From Candidatus Eremiobacter antarcticus (GTDB lineage Bacteria; Vulcanimicrobiota; Vulcanimicrobiia; Eremiobacterales; Eremiobacteraceae): a DNA stretch of 64,000 nucleotides. The notes under the pieces are model-generated. The model was given only the letters and a program-made list of their open reading frames with translations. It was not told the origin of the DNA and did not search any database. The stretch lies in the NCBI GenBank assembly GCA_003244105.1, contig QHBK01000006.1, positions 124,001 to 188,000 on the forward strand, written 5' to 3'. Every line of letters begins with the position of its first letter. Position 1 is the stretch's first letter. Shown one piece after another: positions 52,742 to 63,149 of this stretch. Made by a program: the position numbers and the translations under genes.

Positions 52742-52786
52742 GTCCTCGACCGCAAACCGGTCATCCCAAGCTGAATGGTCTTACCC

Positions 52787-52816
52787 TTAATACGTTCGCG
52801 TGTGACGCGACGGCAA
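52787..52816 (-). promoter_or_regulatory. possible promoter of the STAS/small-protein operon
   Basis: On the minus strand TATTAA (plus 52787-52792) and TTGCCG (plus 52811-52816) are 18 bp apart, each 4 of 6 against sigma70 boxes. Transcription would start near 52780, about 40 nt before ATG 52741. The rest of the 244-bp gap to the NifU-like gene shows nothing I can name. Confidence 0.35.
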
Positions 52817-52985
52817 GTCGGCGGGTGCCGACGGTGTGCCATTTGTCATAGCAACGTCATACCGTCGCTCAGCTAACGCTGACGATGAGATGTTCATCCT
52901 CGGGGCTACGTTACAACTTGATGAGTATTCGCTGAATTTGTGAGCGGCGCTTCGCGCAGTGGCGGCGCGCTTCGATGAGATTCCG

Positions 52986-53393
52986 CTACTGGATTTTTGC
53001 GAAACTTTCAGCAGCGCTTTCGGGTGCGGCCGACTTGCGGTAGTTGGCGCAGGTGATCCGGAGGGCCTCAAGCACGCGGTGCGGATAGTCTTGCTTTCTT
53101 GCGGGATACCCGCCGAGAAATTCCTCGACGGCTTCGGGCGCCAGCTGCTCGGCTTCCGTGACCGTCTTACCTTTGGCAAGCATGGTCACGATCGCGCAGG
53201 TTGCCACTCCAAAACCGCAGCCGGTCGTGAAGTAACTGATGTCCTCGATGCGTTCATCCGGTCCGACCTTGAGATAAAACGTGTACATGTCGCCGCATGA
53301 GTCCGAGAAGTACTCGCCGGTCGCCGACGGATTCTCCATCTGAGCGAAGCCGTGGCGGTTCGTGACCAATTCCTGAAACTTGGGAAAGTCCAT
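52986..53393 (-). CDS. IscU/NifU-like Fe-S cluster scaffold protein
   Basis: A 135-residue scaffold. The three canonical ligand cysteines appear as SCGD (Cys33), GCGFG (Cys59) and RITCANY (Cys114), with an extra Cys66. The pattern follows IscU/NifU-N rather than SufU, whose usual Lys/Arg insertion is absent. It begins 3 nt after the sufR stop, so it is transcribed with the regulator. The window therefore holds two scaffolds: this one and sufU at 59205. Confidence 0.85.
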   Translation of the reverse strand: MDFPKFQELVTNRHGFAQMENPSATGEYFSDSCGDMYTFYLKVGPDERIEDISYFTTGCGFGVATCAIVTMLAKGKTVTEAEQLAPEAVEEFLGGYPARKQDYPHRVLEALRITCANYRKSAAPESAAESFAKIQ

Positions 53394-53396
53394 CGT

Positions 53397-54068
53397 CTAT
53401 CTCCGCATCTCGTCATTTTGGACGCTTGGCGTATTGGCCGGCGCGCCGGCGAACTGAAACTCGCAGCGGTCGTCGCCCAGGGCGATCGACGCCACTTGCC
53501 GCGCTTTGCCCGGCAGTATTTCTTCCATGAGACTGTGCACCATACCGCAAAGCTGCGGATACGCCGTGACCGCATCCTTGAACGGGCAGTTGTGCTCCCG
53601 CAAGACGTAGCCGTCGGCCGAGGGGCCGTACTCAACGTCAACGCCGCGCTCGGTCAAAAAGTTGGCGAGCTCTGCAATGCGCCCCTCGGTGTCCTTGCCG
53701 GCAAAGCGCGGACCGTGACGCTCCGCCGAGCGTCGGCCGATCTTGGCGAATAGCCGCGTGAGGCCTTCCGCGCCCGTCTCGCGCCGCACCTCATCGAGGA
53801 TGGCATTGACGAGCAACGGGTAGCGCTGCGGAAAAAGCCGTTCGCCTTCCGGCGTGAGCGAGTAGACGAGCGTGGGCTTCGTGCGGCCGATCCGCTCGGA
53901 ACGCTCGTTTACCAGACCGTCGCGTTGAAGTCTGGCCAGATGCTGGCGGACGGCATTGGCGGTGACATGGTGCTCGAGCGACAACTGGGCCGCGGTGGCG
54001 GCTCGATGACGCTTCAGATATTGAACGATGCGCCCGCGCGTCGTCTGGAAAAAGCTTGCTTCTCTCAT
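53397..54068 (-). CDS. sufR: SufR-type iron-sulfur cluster regulator
   Basis: A 223-residue winged-helix regulator (residues 9-60: FFQTTRGRIVQYLKRHRAAT, TANAVRQHLARLQRDGLV). The C-terminal domain has Cys161, Cys174 and Cys202, giving C-x12-C-x27-C, the three-cysteine arrangement that I recall for actinobacterial SufR; a fourth Cys of the cyanobacterial type is missing. Such proteins bind a Fe-S cluster and repress the suf operon when clusters are sufficient. ATG 54068 has AGGAA 6 nt upstream; TTG 54071 is an alternative. It is divergent from sufC, with a shared palindrome between them. Confidence 0.86.
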   Translation of the reverse strand: MREASFFQTTRGRIVQYLKRHRAATAAQLSLEHHVTANAVRQHLARLQRDGLVNERSERIGRTKPTLVYSLTPEGERLFPQRYPLLVNAILDEVRRETGAEGLTRLFAKIGRRSAERHGPRFAGKDTEGRIAELANFLTERGVDVEYGPSADGYVLREHNCPFKDAVTAYPQLCGMVHSLMEEILPGKARQVASIALGDDRCEFQFAGAPANTPSVQNDEMRR

Positions 54069-54084
54069 CAAAGGTTCCTAGACC

Positions 54085-54113
54085 ATTATAGGGAAACCAG
54101 CACAGATTATCAA
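54085..54113 (-). promoter_or_regulatory. sufR promoter
   Basis: On the minus strand TATAAT (plus 54085-54090, perfect) and TTGATA (plus 54108-54113, 5 of 6) have an optimal 17-bp spacer. Transcription would start about 10 nt before ATG 54068. The -35 box overlaps the left arm of the palindrome at 54111-54124. Confidence 0.75.
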
Positions 54114-54124
54114 GCATTATCTTG
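54111..54124. promoter_or_regulatory. candidate SufR operator, CAAG-N6-CTTG
   Basis: CAAG (54111-54114) and CTTG (54121-54124) are inverted with a 6-bp spacer; the flanking T/A pair extends it by one base. The site touches both the sufR -35 and the sufC -35. I recall cyanobacterial SufR operators as CAAC-N6-GTTG, the same spacing with one changed base per arm. Confidence 0.6.
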
Positions 54125-54150
54125 ACTATCTTCTGGTGCACGCCTACAAT
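54122..54150 (+). promoter_or_regulatory. suf operon promoter
   Basis: TTGACT (54122-54127) and TACAAT (54145-54150), each 5 of 6, have a 17-bp spacer. The predicted start is near 54157, which excludes the longer possible sufC start at 54122 and fits TTG 54194. Confidence 0.8.
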
Positions 54151-54193
54151 AGAAGAAGCGCCCAAACAGCGCGCCACAACGAAAGAGGTTAGA

Positions 54194-54955
54194 TTGCCGA
54201 TCCCCCTTCTTGAGATCCGCGATTTGCACGTCGCAGTCGGTGAGAAAGAGATCATCCGCGGCATCGATTTGACCATCGAGCGCGGCACGGTCCACGCCCT
54301 TATGGGACCCAACGGGTCCGGCAAGAGCACCCTGTCGCTCGCCCTCATGGGCCATCCAAAATACACCGTCACGATCGGCGATATGCTCTTCGAAGGCCGC
54401 AGCATCTTGGACATGAAGACTGAGGAGCGATCGCTCGCCGGCATGTTCTTGTGCTTTCAGTATCCCTCCGCCGTGCCCGGCGTCAGCGTGGCGAACTTTT
54501 TGCGCAACACGTTGATGGCGCGCCACAAGGGTCAGGCGCCCTTGAAGCCGGCGAGGTTCAAGCAGCTGCTCGAGGAGAGCATCGCCAAGCTCAAGATGGA
54601 TCCGTCAGTGTTGGGGCGCTACGTCAACGACGGATTTTCCGGAGGCGAGAAGAAGCGCTTGGAGATTCTGCAGGCGCTCGTGCTGCAGCCGACGCTGTCC
54701 ATCTTGGACGAGACTGATTCAGGCTTGGACATCGACGCGTTGCGCATCATCGCCCAAGGGATCGAAGCGCAGCGCGGTCCGGAGCGCGCGATCCTGCTCA
54801 TCACGCATTACCAGCGCGTGCTCAACTATGTGAAACCCGACGTGGTGCACGTCATGCTGCATGGAAGAATTGTGAAACAAGGCGGGTTCGAACTGGCTCA
54901 AGAGCTGGAAGCCAGAGGTTACGATCCGCTCATCAAACAGCTCGTGGAGGCATAG
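54194..54955 (+). CDS. sufC: SUF system ATPase SufC
   Basis: A 253-residue soluble ABC ATPase that energises Fe-S assembly on SufBD. Walker A is [14 protein letters not shown], the signature [12 protein letters not shown], Walker [17 protein letters not shown], and the H-loop ITHYQRVL. All match SufC. TTG 54194 was chosen: AAAGAGG at 54182-54188 is just upstream, and the promoter lies within the longer frame. It is the first gene of the operon sufC-sufB-sufD-Rieske-sufS-sufU, followed by sufB after 9 nt. Confidence 0.95.
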   Translation: MPIPLLEIRDLHVAVGEKEIIRGIDLTIERGTVHALMGPNGSGKSTLSLALMGHPKYTVTIGDMLFEGRSILDMKTEERSLAGMFLCFQYPSAVPGVSVANFLRNTLMARHKGQAPLKPARFKQLLEESIAKLKMDPSVLGRYVNDGFSGGEKKRLEILQALVLQPTLSILDETDSGLDIDALRIIAQGIEAQRGPERAILLITHYQRVLNYVKPDVVHVMLHGRIVKQGGFELAQELEARGYDPLIKQLVEA

Positions 54956-54964
54956 ACGATTTCG

Positions 54965-56377
54965 ATGGCCCTCAAAGAACAAGTGCTCGTCGATCAAGAC
55001 TACAAATACGGTTTTCGCGATGAGACCCTGAATTACGCGTTCAAGTCGCGCAAGGGTGTCGATCACGACATCGTCGAGCAGATCTCGCAGATGAAGGGCG
55101 AGCCGCAGTGGATGAGCGACTTCCGCCATCGCTCGCTCGACATCTTCTTCAGCAAGCCGATGCCGGCATGGGCGGACAACGAGCTGCTCGGCCAGATCGA
55201 TTTCGACGACATCTATTACTACATGCGCGCCTCCGACGTCGAAGGCCGCTCGTGGGAAGATGTGCCGGCCGATATCAAGCGCACGTTCGACCGTTTAGGC
55301 GTTCCGCAGGCAGAGCGCGCCTTTCTCGGCGGCGTCACCGCGCAATACGATTCTGAAGTCGTCTATCACAGCATCCGCAAGGATTTGGAAGCGAAGGGCG
55401 TTCTGTTCTCTGACATGGGCGTAGGGCTGCGCGAGCACGAGGACATCGTCCGCCAGCACTTCGCGACCGTCATCCCGCCCGCGGACAACAAGTTCTCGGC
55501 GCTCAACTCGGCCGTGTGGTCCGGCGGGTCGTTCATCTGGGTTCCGCCGGGCGTGCATGTGGACATCCCCTTGCAGGCATATTTCCGCATCAACTCCGAG
55601 AGCATGGGCCAGTTCGAGCGCACGCTGATCATCGCCGAGCCCGGCTCCTTCGTCCACTACATCGAAGGATGCACCGCGCCCACGTTCTCCAGCAACTCGC
55701 TTCACTCTGCGGTCGTGGAGCTGATCGCCAAGGAAGGCGCGCACATCCGCTATACCACGATCCAGAACTGGTACAAGAACGTCTACAACTTGGTGACCAA
55801 GCGCGCGTTGGCCGAGAAGAACGCGCACGTCGAGTGGGTCGACGGCAACATCGGCTCCAAGCTGACCATGAAGTATCCGTCGGTCTATCTCATGGGCGAA
55901 GGCGCGCGCGGCGACGTGCTCTCCATCGCCTATGCAAGCGAAGGCCAGCATCAAGACGCCGGCTCCAAGATGGTGCACGCCGCGCCCAACACCACCTCGC
56001 TCATCACGAGCAAGTCGGTGAGCAAAGGCGGCGGCCGCACGACCTACCGCGGCTTGGTCAAGGTCTACGAAGGCTGCGACGGCGTGAAATCCAACGTGCG
56101 CTGCGACGCTCTGCTGATGGACCCCGAATCGCGCTCCGACACCTATCCGACCATGGAAGTGGACGCCAAGAACGTGCGCATCGAGCACGAGGCGACGGTG
56201 TCCAAAGTCGGCGAGGAGCAGCTCTTCTACGTGATGAGCCGCGGCTTGAGCGAAGTCGAAGCCACCACCATGATCGTCAACGGTTTCTTCGAGCCGTTCG
56301 TGAAGGAACTGCCGATGGAATACGCCGTCGAGCTCAACCGCTTGATCGCGCTCGAGATGGAAGGCTCAGTCGGCTGA
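54965..56377 (+). CDS. sufB: Fe-S cluster assembly scaffold SufB
   Basis: A 470-residue scaffold subunit. The N-terminal [14 protein letters not shown] is typical. [21 protein letters not shown] and [21 protein letters not shown] carry the conserved beta-helix repeats and the cysteine implicated in sulfur transfer. [19 protein letters not shown] near the end matches SufB. It forms SufBC2D with sufC and sufD. A 16-nt gap to sufD. Confidence 0.95.
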   Translation: MALKEQVLVDQDYKYGFRDETLNYAFKSRKGVDHDIVEQISQMKGEPQWMSDFRHRSLDIFFSKPMPAWADNELLGQIDFDDIYYYMRASDVEGRSWEDVPADIKRTFDRLGVPQAERAFLGGVTAQYDSEVVYHSIRKDLEAKGVLFSDMGVGLREHEDIVRQHFATVIPPADNKFSALNSAVWSGGSFIWVPPGVHVDIPLQAYFRINSESMGQFERTLIIAEPGSFVHYIEGCTAPTFSSNSLHSAVVELIAKEGAHIRYTTIQNWYKNVYNLVTKRALAEKNAHVEWVDGNIGSKLTMKYPSVYLMGEGARGDVLSIAYASEGQHQDAGSKMVHAAPNTTSLITSKSVSKGGGRTTYRGLVKVYEGCDGVKSNVRCDALLMDPESRSDTYPTMEVDAKNVRIEHEATVSKVGEEQLFYVMSRGLSEVEATTMIVNGFFEPFVKELPMEYAVELNRLIALEMEGSVG

Positions 56378-56393
56378 CAGACACGCGCTACCA

Positions 56394-57602
56394 GTGAGTC
56401 AACTCGTCATCGACACCGGCATCGATCGCAGCTTGGTCGAGCGATTGAGCGCGGGGGAACCCGCGTGGCTGCAGCACGCGCGCCTCGCGGCGTTGGAGCG
56501 TTTGAACGCGATGCCCCAGCCCGACGATCGCACCGTCGGCTGGCGACGCACGGCGCTGGACGGCCTTGATTTGTCCCCGCCTATGCCGGTTGGTCCGGAG
56601 TACACGCTGACGATTTCGGACGCCGATGGCAAACAAGGCGTGAGGGCAACCACCCTCGCTGACGCATCCCTGTCCGGCGACGGCACCCTGCAAGCGATGC
56701 TGGAGCATGCCCACATCGGCCGTTCGGTCAGCCGCTATGCGGCGCTCACGGAGAGCGCGTGGCAAGCCGGCATCTTCATCTATATACCGGCGGGCGTCGA
56801 GGTCTCAGAACCCATCAGTATCGAGCTGCACGAAGGCTCGTACCCGCGCATCGCGCTGATCGCGGGCGCCAACTCCCAGGCCACCGTTGTCGAGACGCAT
56901 CGCGAAGCTGCCAGGCTGTCTTCCGGCCTCGTCGACATGCTCGTGTGCGGCGGCGCTTCGCTGCGCTACGCGCACGTCCAGGAGTGCGGGCCTTCGACCG
57001 CCGTCTTCTCCCACCAGCGCGCCGTCTTGGAGCGAGACGCGCGCTTGATCACCTTGAACTTCGGCATCGGGGGCCGGCTGGCGCGCAACGACGTCGAGGT
57101 CGAGCTGCAAGGCCGCGGCGCGGAGAGCGAGATGTTGGGCCTCGTCTTCGCCGAGGGCGCACAAGAATTCGACTACCACACGCTGCAGGGGCACCGCAGC
57201 CCGGATACCCGCAGCGACTTGCTCTTCAAGAACGCGCTCGACGACCGCTCGCATTCCTCGTACACCGGCGTGATCGTGATCGATCGCGGTGCGCAGCGCA
57301 GCGACGCCTATCAAGCCAACCGCAACATCCTCCTGAGCGAGGGAGCGCGCGCAGACACCGAGCCGAAACTCGAGATCGAGGCCGACGACGTGCGCTGCAC
57401 GCACGGCGCGACCGTCGGTCCGATCGACGAAGAGCAGCTCTTCTATGCGAGCAGCCGCGGTCTCGCCCCCGATGACGCCGCTCGCTTGATCGTGGAGGGG
57501 TTCTTCCAAGAGGTGTTTGAGAAGTTCGGCGATGCGCGCGTCACCGAGGCCTTGCGGGGGCGCGTCTCCCCCCATCTGGGCCGCATCGGTGCCGGCTCTT
57601 GA
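56394..57602 (+). CDS. sufD: Fe-S cluster assembly protein SufD
   Basis: A 402-residue paralogue of SufB with the same right-handed beta-helix. Visible family features are the N-terminal helical part (EPAWLQHARLAALERL), FIYIPAGVEVSEPISIEL and the C-terminal GATVGPIDEEQLFYASSRGL. The Cys-containing segment of SufB (EGCTAP) has no equivalent, as expected. GTG 56394 is the start. Its stop overlaps the Rieske start by TTGA. Confidence 0.93.
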   Translation: MSQLVIDTGIDRSLVERLSAGEPAWLQHARLAALERLNAMPQPDDRTVGWRRTALDGLDLSPPMPVGPEYTLTISDADGKQGVRATTLADASLSGDGTLQAMLEHAHIGRSVSRYAALTESAWQAGIFIYIPAGVEVSEPISIELHEGSYPRIALIAGANSQATVVETHREAARLSSGLVDMLVCGGASLRYAHVQECGPSTAVFSHQRAVLERDARLITLNFGIGGRLARNDVEVELQGRGAESEMLGLVFAEGAQEFDYHTLQGHRSPDTRSDLLFKNALDDRSHSSYTGVIVIDRGAQRSDAYQANRNILLSEGARADTEPKLEIEADDVRCTHGATVGPIDEEQLFYASSRGLAPDDAARLIVEGFFQEVFEKFGDARVTEALRGRVSPHLGRIGAGS

Positions 57603-57922
57603 CGTCGACGCAAACCGTCCGAGTGGCAACAATCGACGAGCTGCCCGAGGGCAAGGTCATCGTCGTGAGCGCTGCCGAGCGGCGCATCGCGCTGTGCAAC
57701 TACGGCGGTGCGATCTATGCCATCGACGACGTGTGCACGCACGACCGCGGACCGTTAGGCGAAGGCGAGCTCATCGGCCACGAGATCGAATGTCCGCGCC
57801 ACGGCGCGCGTTTCGACGTCACCACCGGGCGAGCTACCCGTCTGCCGGCCGTTCGACCCGTCCAAGCGTATCCCGTCCACGTCGTCGACGGCGCCGTTTC
57901 CGTCGAGGTGCCCCAGCCATGA
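57599..57922 (+). CDS. Rieske [2Fe-2S] ferredoxin in the suf operon
   Basis: A 107-residue Rieske-type ferredoxin. The cluster motifs are CTHDRGPLGEG (C-x-H) and CPRHGARFD (C-x2-H), both complete. The short length and context match the non-haem iron oxygenase ferredoxin subunits that are often placed between sufD and sufS in Actinobacteria and relatives. It probably passes electrons to the assembly machinery. Its start (TTG 57599) overlaps the sufD stop, and its stop overlaps the sufS ATG. Confidence 0.92.
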   Translation: MTSTQTVRVATIDELPEGKVIVVSAAERRIALCNYGGAIYAIDDVCTHDRGPLGEGELIGHEIECPRHGARFDVTTGRATRLPAVRPVQAYPVHVVDGAVSVEVPQP

Positions 57923-59208
57923 AGGCCGCGGAAAGATCATTGCTTGAGTCACCCGTTCTCGCTCCTGCGCCGACGCCGTTCAGCGACACGGAGATCGCTC
58001 GAGTGCGGTCGGAATTCCCGATTCTCAAAGAGCGCCCGCACGGCAAGCCGCTCGTGTTCTTGGACAGCGCCGCCTCCTCGCAGAAGCCGATCCAGGTCAT
58101 CGATGCGATGGACGACTATTATCGCCGCTACCACGCCAACATCCACCGCGGCGTCTATCACATCAGCGAGCTTGCAAGCGAAGCCTATGAAGAAGCGCGG
58201 GCGAAGATCGGGCGCTTCATCGGAGCGCGCGACGCACACGAATGCATCTTCGTGCGCAACGCGACCGAGGGACTCAACTTGGTCGCCTACTCGTGGGGAC
58301 GCCACCACATCCAGCGCGGCGACGTCATCGTCTTGACCGAGATGGAGCATCACTCCAATCTCGTGCCCTGGCAGATCCTGGCGCAAGAACGAGAAGCGGA
58401 GCTGCGCTTCGTTCCGGTGACGCCCGACGGGTTATTGGACCTCGGTGGGCTCGACGACATCCTCGACAGCGCCAAACTGTTCGCCTTCACGGCAGTCAGC
58501 AACACGCTCGGCACCGTCAATCCTGTCAAGCACTTGAGCGCCCGGGCTCATGCGGCCGGCGCTATCGCGGTCGTCGACGGCTGTCAGGCCGTGCCGCGCA
58601 TGCCGGTCGATGTCGCCGATTGGAATTGTGATTTCATGGCGTTCTCGGCGCACAAGATGCTCGGGCCGACGGGCGTCGGCATGCTGTGGGGCCGCAAGGA
58701 ATTGTTGGACGCCATGCCGCCTTTCTTGAGCGGCGGCGGCATGATCAAAGTGGTCAACCTCACCTCTTCGACGTACGCGAGCGTTCCCGCGCGCTTCGAA
58801 GCCGGCACCCCGGCCATCGCCGAAGCAGTCGGGTTTTCCGCCGCCGTCGATTATCTCGCGGCTCTCGGCATGGAGCGCATCCATCAGTCCGAATCGCGGC
58901 TCGCGACCATCGCGCTGCGGCGTCTGGCCGAGCAGTCCAACATCACCGTCTATGGACCGCCGATGGAGCAACGCACGGGCGTCATCTCCCTCACGGTCGG
59001 CGACATCCATGCCCACGATCTCGCGAGCATCCTGGACAGCGAAGGCGTGTGCGTGCGAGCGGGCCATCACTGCAATCAACCGCTCATGGAGAAGCTTGGA
59101 GTACCCGCGACGGCGCGTGCGTCGTTTTACGTCTACAACACGGTGGAGGAGATTGAAGTCTTCATCGCCGCGTTGGACAAGGCCAAGCGCATCTTCAAGA
59201 TCGCGTGA
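57919..59208 (+). CDS. sufS: cysteine desulfurase SufS
   Basis: A 429-residue PLP enzyme that mobilises sulfur from cysteine as a persulfide. The PLP lysine is in FMAFSAHKMLGPTGVGML. The persulfide Cys is in RAGHHCNQPLMEKLG near the C-terminus, in the short SufS-type loop. FLDSAASSQKP and ANIHRGVYHISELASEAYEEAR are typical N-terminal features. ATG 57919 overlaps the Rieske stop (ATGA), and its stop overlaps sufU (GTGA). Confidence 0.95.
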   Translation: MKAAERSLLESPVLAPAPTPFSDTEIARVRSEFPILKERPHGKPLVFLDSAASSQKPIQVIDAMDDYYRRYHANIHRGVYHISELASEAYEEARAKIGRFIGARDAHECIFVRNATEGLNLVAYSWGRHHIQRGDVIVLTEMEHHSNLVPWQILAQEREAELRFVPVTPDGLLDLGGLDDILDSAKLFAFTAVSNTLGTVNPVKHLSARAHAAGAIAVVDGCQAVPRMPVDVADWNCDFMAFSAHKMLGPTGVGMLWGRKELLDAMPPFLSGGGMIKVVNLTSSTYASVPARFEAGTPAIAEAVGFSAAVDYLAALGMERIHQSESRLATIALRRLAEQSNITVYGPPMEQRTGVISLTVGDIHAHDLASILDSEGVCVRAGHHCNQPLMEKLGVPATARASFYVYNTVEEIEVFIAALDKAKRIFKIA

Positions 59209-59648
59209 ACGAATCCATGAAAGACATCGCCGGCATGGATGAGCTCTATCGCGACTTCATCCTCGACCATTATCGCAACCCGCGCAACGCAGGCACGCTG
59301 GAGCATCCCGACGCCAGCTTCGAGGACGTCAATCCTTTGTGCGGAGACAAGATCCGCATGGATGTCAGCGTGCGCGACGGCGCGGTCGCGGACGTGAGAT
59401 TCCGCGGCCGAGGCTGCGCCATTTCGCAAGCGTCGGCGTCATTGCTCACGGAAGACATCAAGGGCAAATCCCTTGCGGAGGTCGAGCGGCTGAACGCCGA
59501 TGATGTGGTGGCCAACCTCGGCATCAACATATCGCCGGCGCGTTTGAAGTGCGCCCTGCTGGGCCTGAAGGTCTTGAAGCATGCGCTCGCGCTCGAATAT
59601 CAGCCGACGGAAGAGGAAAAAGCATACCCCGACGGCCAGCCGTCCTGA
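59205..59648 (+). CDS. sufU: SufU sulfur acceptor / zinc protein
   Basis: A 147-residue SufU. The zinc ligands are NPLCGDKIRM, RGCAISQASASLL and LKCALLGLKVLKHAL, the usual three Cys plus Asp. The extended insertion between the second and third Cys (about 18-20 residues longer than IscU) marks it as SufU, which takes persulfide from SufS. GTG 59205 overlaps the sufS stop; ATG 59217 is an alternative start. It ends the operon. Confidence 0.92.
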   Translation: MNESMKDIAGMDELYRDFILDHYRNPRNAGTLEHPDASFEDVNPLCGDKIRMDVSVRDGAVADVRFRGRGCAISQASASLLTEDIKGKSLAEVERLNADDVVANLGINISPARLKCALLGLKVLKHALALEYQPTEEEKAYPDGQPS

Positions 59649-59667
59649 CCACCCGCGCGCCACTTTC

Positions 59668-59997
59668 TCAAGCGGCTTGCACCACCACGGCCGTTCCGTA
59701 GCATAACACTTCGCTGACGCCTGGCCCGATATCCGTGCCGTCATAGCGGACGGCGATAACGGCATTGGCACCCAGCAGTTCTGCGTGGCGGATCATCAGT
59801 TCGTATGCCTCCGCGCGCGCCTTCTCACACAGCTCGGTGTATAACGTGATGTTGCCGCCGACCATCTGTTGCAGCATCGCGCCAAAGCTTCCGAAGATGC
59901 TGCGCGAACGGACGGTGATGCCGCGCACCAGACCGAGGTGCCTGCTGACGGTCTGACCTTCCAGCGCGAACCCGGTTGTGACGAGCGAATGATCCAT
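59668..59997 (-). CDS. YbjQ-family (DUF74) protein
   Basis: A 109-residue small protein of the YbjQ/heavy-metal-binding family. The pattern [26 protein letters not shown] is diagnostic, followed by [22 protein letters not shown] and [11 protein letters not shown]. It forms pentamers in known structures; its role is unclear. ATG 59997 has GAGGAGG just upstream, a strong ribosome site that decides the start over a frame 21 codons longer. It converges on sufU. Confidence 0.9.
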   Translation of the reverse strand: MDHSLVTTGFALEGQTVSRHLGLVRGITVRSRSIFGSFGAMLQQMVGGNITLYTELCEKARAEAYELMIRHAELLGANAVIAVRYDGTDIGPGVSEVLCYGTAVVVQAA

Positions 59998-60071
59998 GCT
60001 CAACCTCCTCAAAGCCAAAGGGAGAAAACCAGCAGGAAATGGCCGTTTGCGGTGTCGCAACTAGCGAGGCG

Positions 60072-60473
60072 ATGCCAGTTCACCCCATCCATCACCTATC
60101 TATCGGCACGGATGCATTCAACGTCGCCAAGAAGTTCTATGGCGCGTTGCTGCCGGCGCTCGGTTTCGACCAGGTCTTCGAAAAGGACGAGTCATTCGGC
60201 TACCAGCGCGAAGGCTTCGAGATCATCATCGTCAAGGGCAAGAGCCTCAAAGACGACGTCTACGACGAAGAGCGGCGCGTCGGCTTCGATCACCTCGCTC
60301 TGACGGCCGATTCACGTGCCAAAGTGGACGAATGCGCGAAGATCCTCGACGAGCTGGGAGCCGACATCGATGATCCGCCCGGCATCGTCAGCGAGTACGG
60401 CGATGACTATTACGCGATGTGGGTGCGCGATCCGAGCGGATTACGCATCGAGGTGGTCTACCAGGGCCGCTAG
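60072..60473 (+). CDS. VOC/glyoxalase-family protein
   Basis: A 133-residue single-module VOC protein. IHHLSIGTDAFNVAKKFYGALLPALGF is the first half and VGFDHLALTADSRAKVDECAKIL the second; metal ligands would be His at HHLSI, Glu in DPSGLRIEVVY, and the DHLAL His. It may be a glyoxalase-like or dioxygenase-like lyase. Start: ATG 60072 or ATG 60039, both with close purine stretches; the shorter begins exactly at the domain. It converges with typA 30 nt away. Confidence 0.82.
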   Translation: MPVHPIHHLSIGTDAFNVAKKFYGALLPALGFDQVFEKDESFGYQREGFEIIIVKGKSLKDDVYDEERRVGFDHLALTADSRAKVDECAKILDELGADIDDPPGIVSEYGDDYYAMWVRDPSGLRIEVVYQGR

Positions 60474-60503
60474 CCGGCGCCCGCGTCAGGCCTCGTTCTA
60501 AAA

Positions 60504-62333
<1,830 letters not shown>

Positions 62334-62414
62334 CGCTTCAGAGGAGATTAGCCTGTGCGGCGCGCGATGCCTCGCGCAGGCCGTGTCTTTGGGCGGACAG
62401 AACCGAGTCGCTTC

Positions 62415-63149
62415 ATGCCGACGCTTCCGAACGGCGACGATCCGTCGCGCCAAGAATTCCGCCCCTACAGCGGACAGATCAGTCCCGACGCAGATCCCTC
62501 CTACGATCCGGCCAACGACCCCACGGTGCGCACGATCGGCGTCATGGGATCGGCCGGCGGGCAGCTTCCGGACGAGATACGGCGGCGCAGCTACGACTTG
62601 GGTGTCGCAATCGCAAACGCGCACTGCGTGCTCATCACCGGCGCATGCCCGGGATTGCCGTACGACACCGCGCGCGGAGCGCGCGCTGCGGGCGGATTGG
62701 TCGTCGGCATCTCGCCCGCTCTTTCGCGCAGCGAGCATGTGATCAAATACGCTTCGCCGGTGGACGCATTCGACGTCATCATCTACACCGGCAGCGGGTT
62801 GATGGGTAGAGAAGTGCACAACATCCACTCGTCGGACATCGTCATCATCGCCGGTGGCCGCTCGGGCACGCTGGGAGAGTTCGCGATCGCCTTCGACGAG
62901 GGCAAGCTGATCGGAATCCTCGCCAACTCAGGCGGCATCGCCGATGACCTGCCCGACATCGTGCCGCGCATCCACAAGACGACCGGCGCGAAGCTCATCT
63001 ACGAAGCCGATCCGTTCAAGCTGGTCGCCGACTGCATCGACGAGTATCAAAGAGAACACTACAAGCGGCCTTCGACCTTTGTGGAAGGCACGTCAAAAGA
63101 GGAGCTGGCATGGCGCGCATCACTTTCATCGGAGCTGCCGGCGTCGTAA
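62415..63149 (+). CDS. LOG-like Rossmann-fold (SLOG) protein
   Basis: A 244-residue nucleotide-binding protein. Motifs are IGVMGSAGGQLPDEIRRR at the start of the fold, CVLITGACPGLPYDTARGA, and the catalytic-type AGGRSGTLGEFAIAFDEGK (the PGGxGTxxE pattern). This matches the SLOG/TIGR00725 family, related to LOG phosphoribohydrolases and DprA-type folds, many of which await a function. The first 25 residues are a disordered lead. ATG 62415 is used; GTG 62355 would lengthen it. It overlaps the next gene by 40 nt. Confidence 0.82.
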   Translation: MPTLPNGDDPSRQEFRPYSGQISPDADPSYDPANDPTVRTIGVMGSAGGQLPDEIRRRSYDLGVAIANAHCVLITGACPGLPYDTARGARAAGGLVVGISPALSRSEHVIKYASPVDAFDVIIYTGSGLMGREVHNIHSSDIVIIAGGRSGTLGEFAIAFDEGKLIGILANSGGIADDLPDIVPRIHKTTGAKLIYEADPFKLVADCIDEYQREHYKRPSTFVEGTSKEELAWRASLSSELPAS

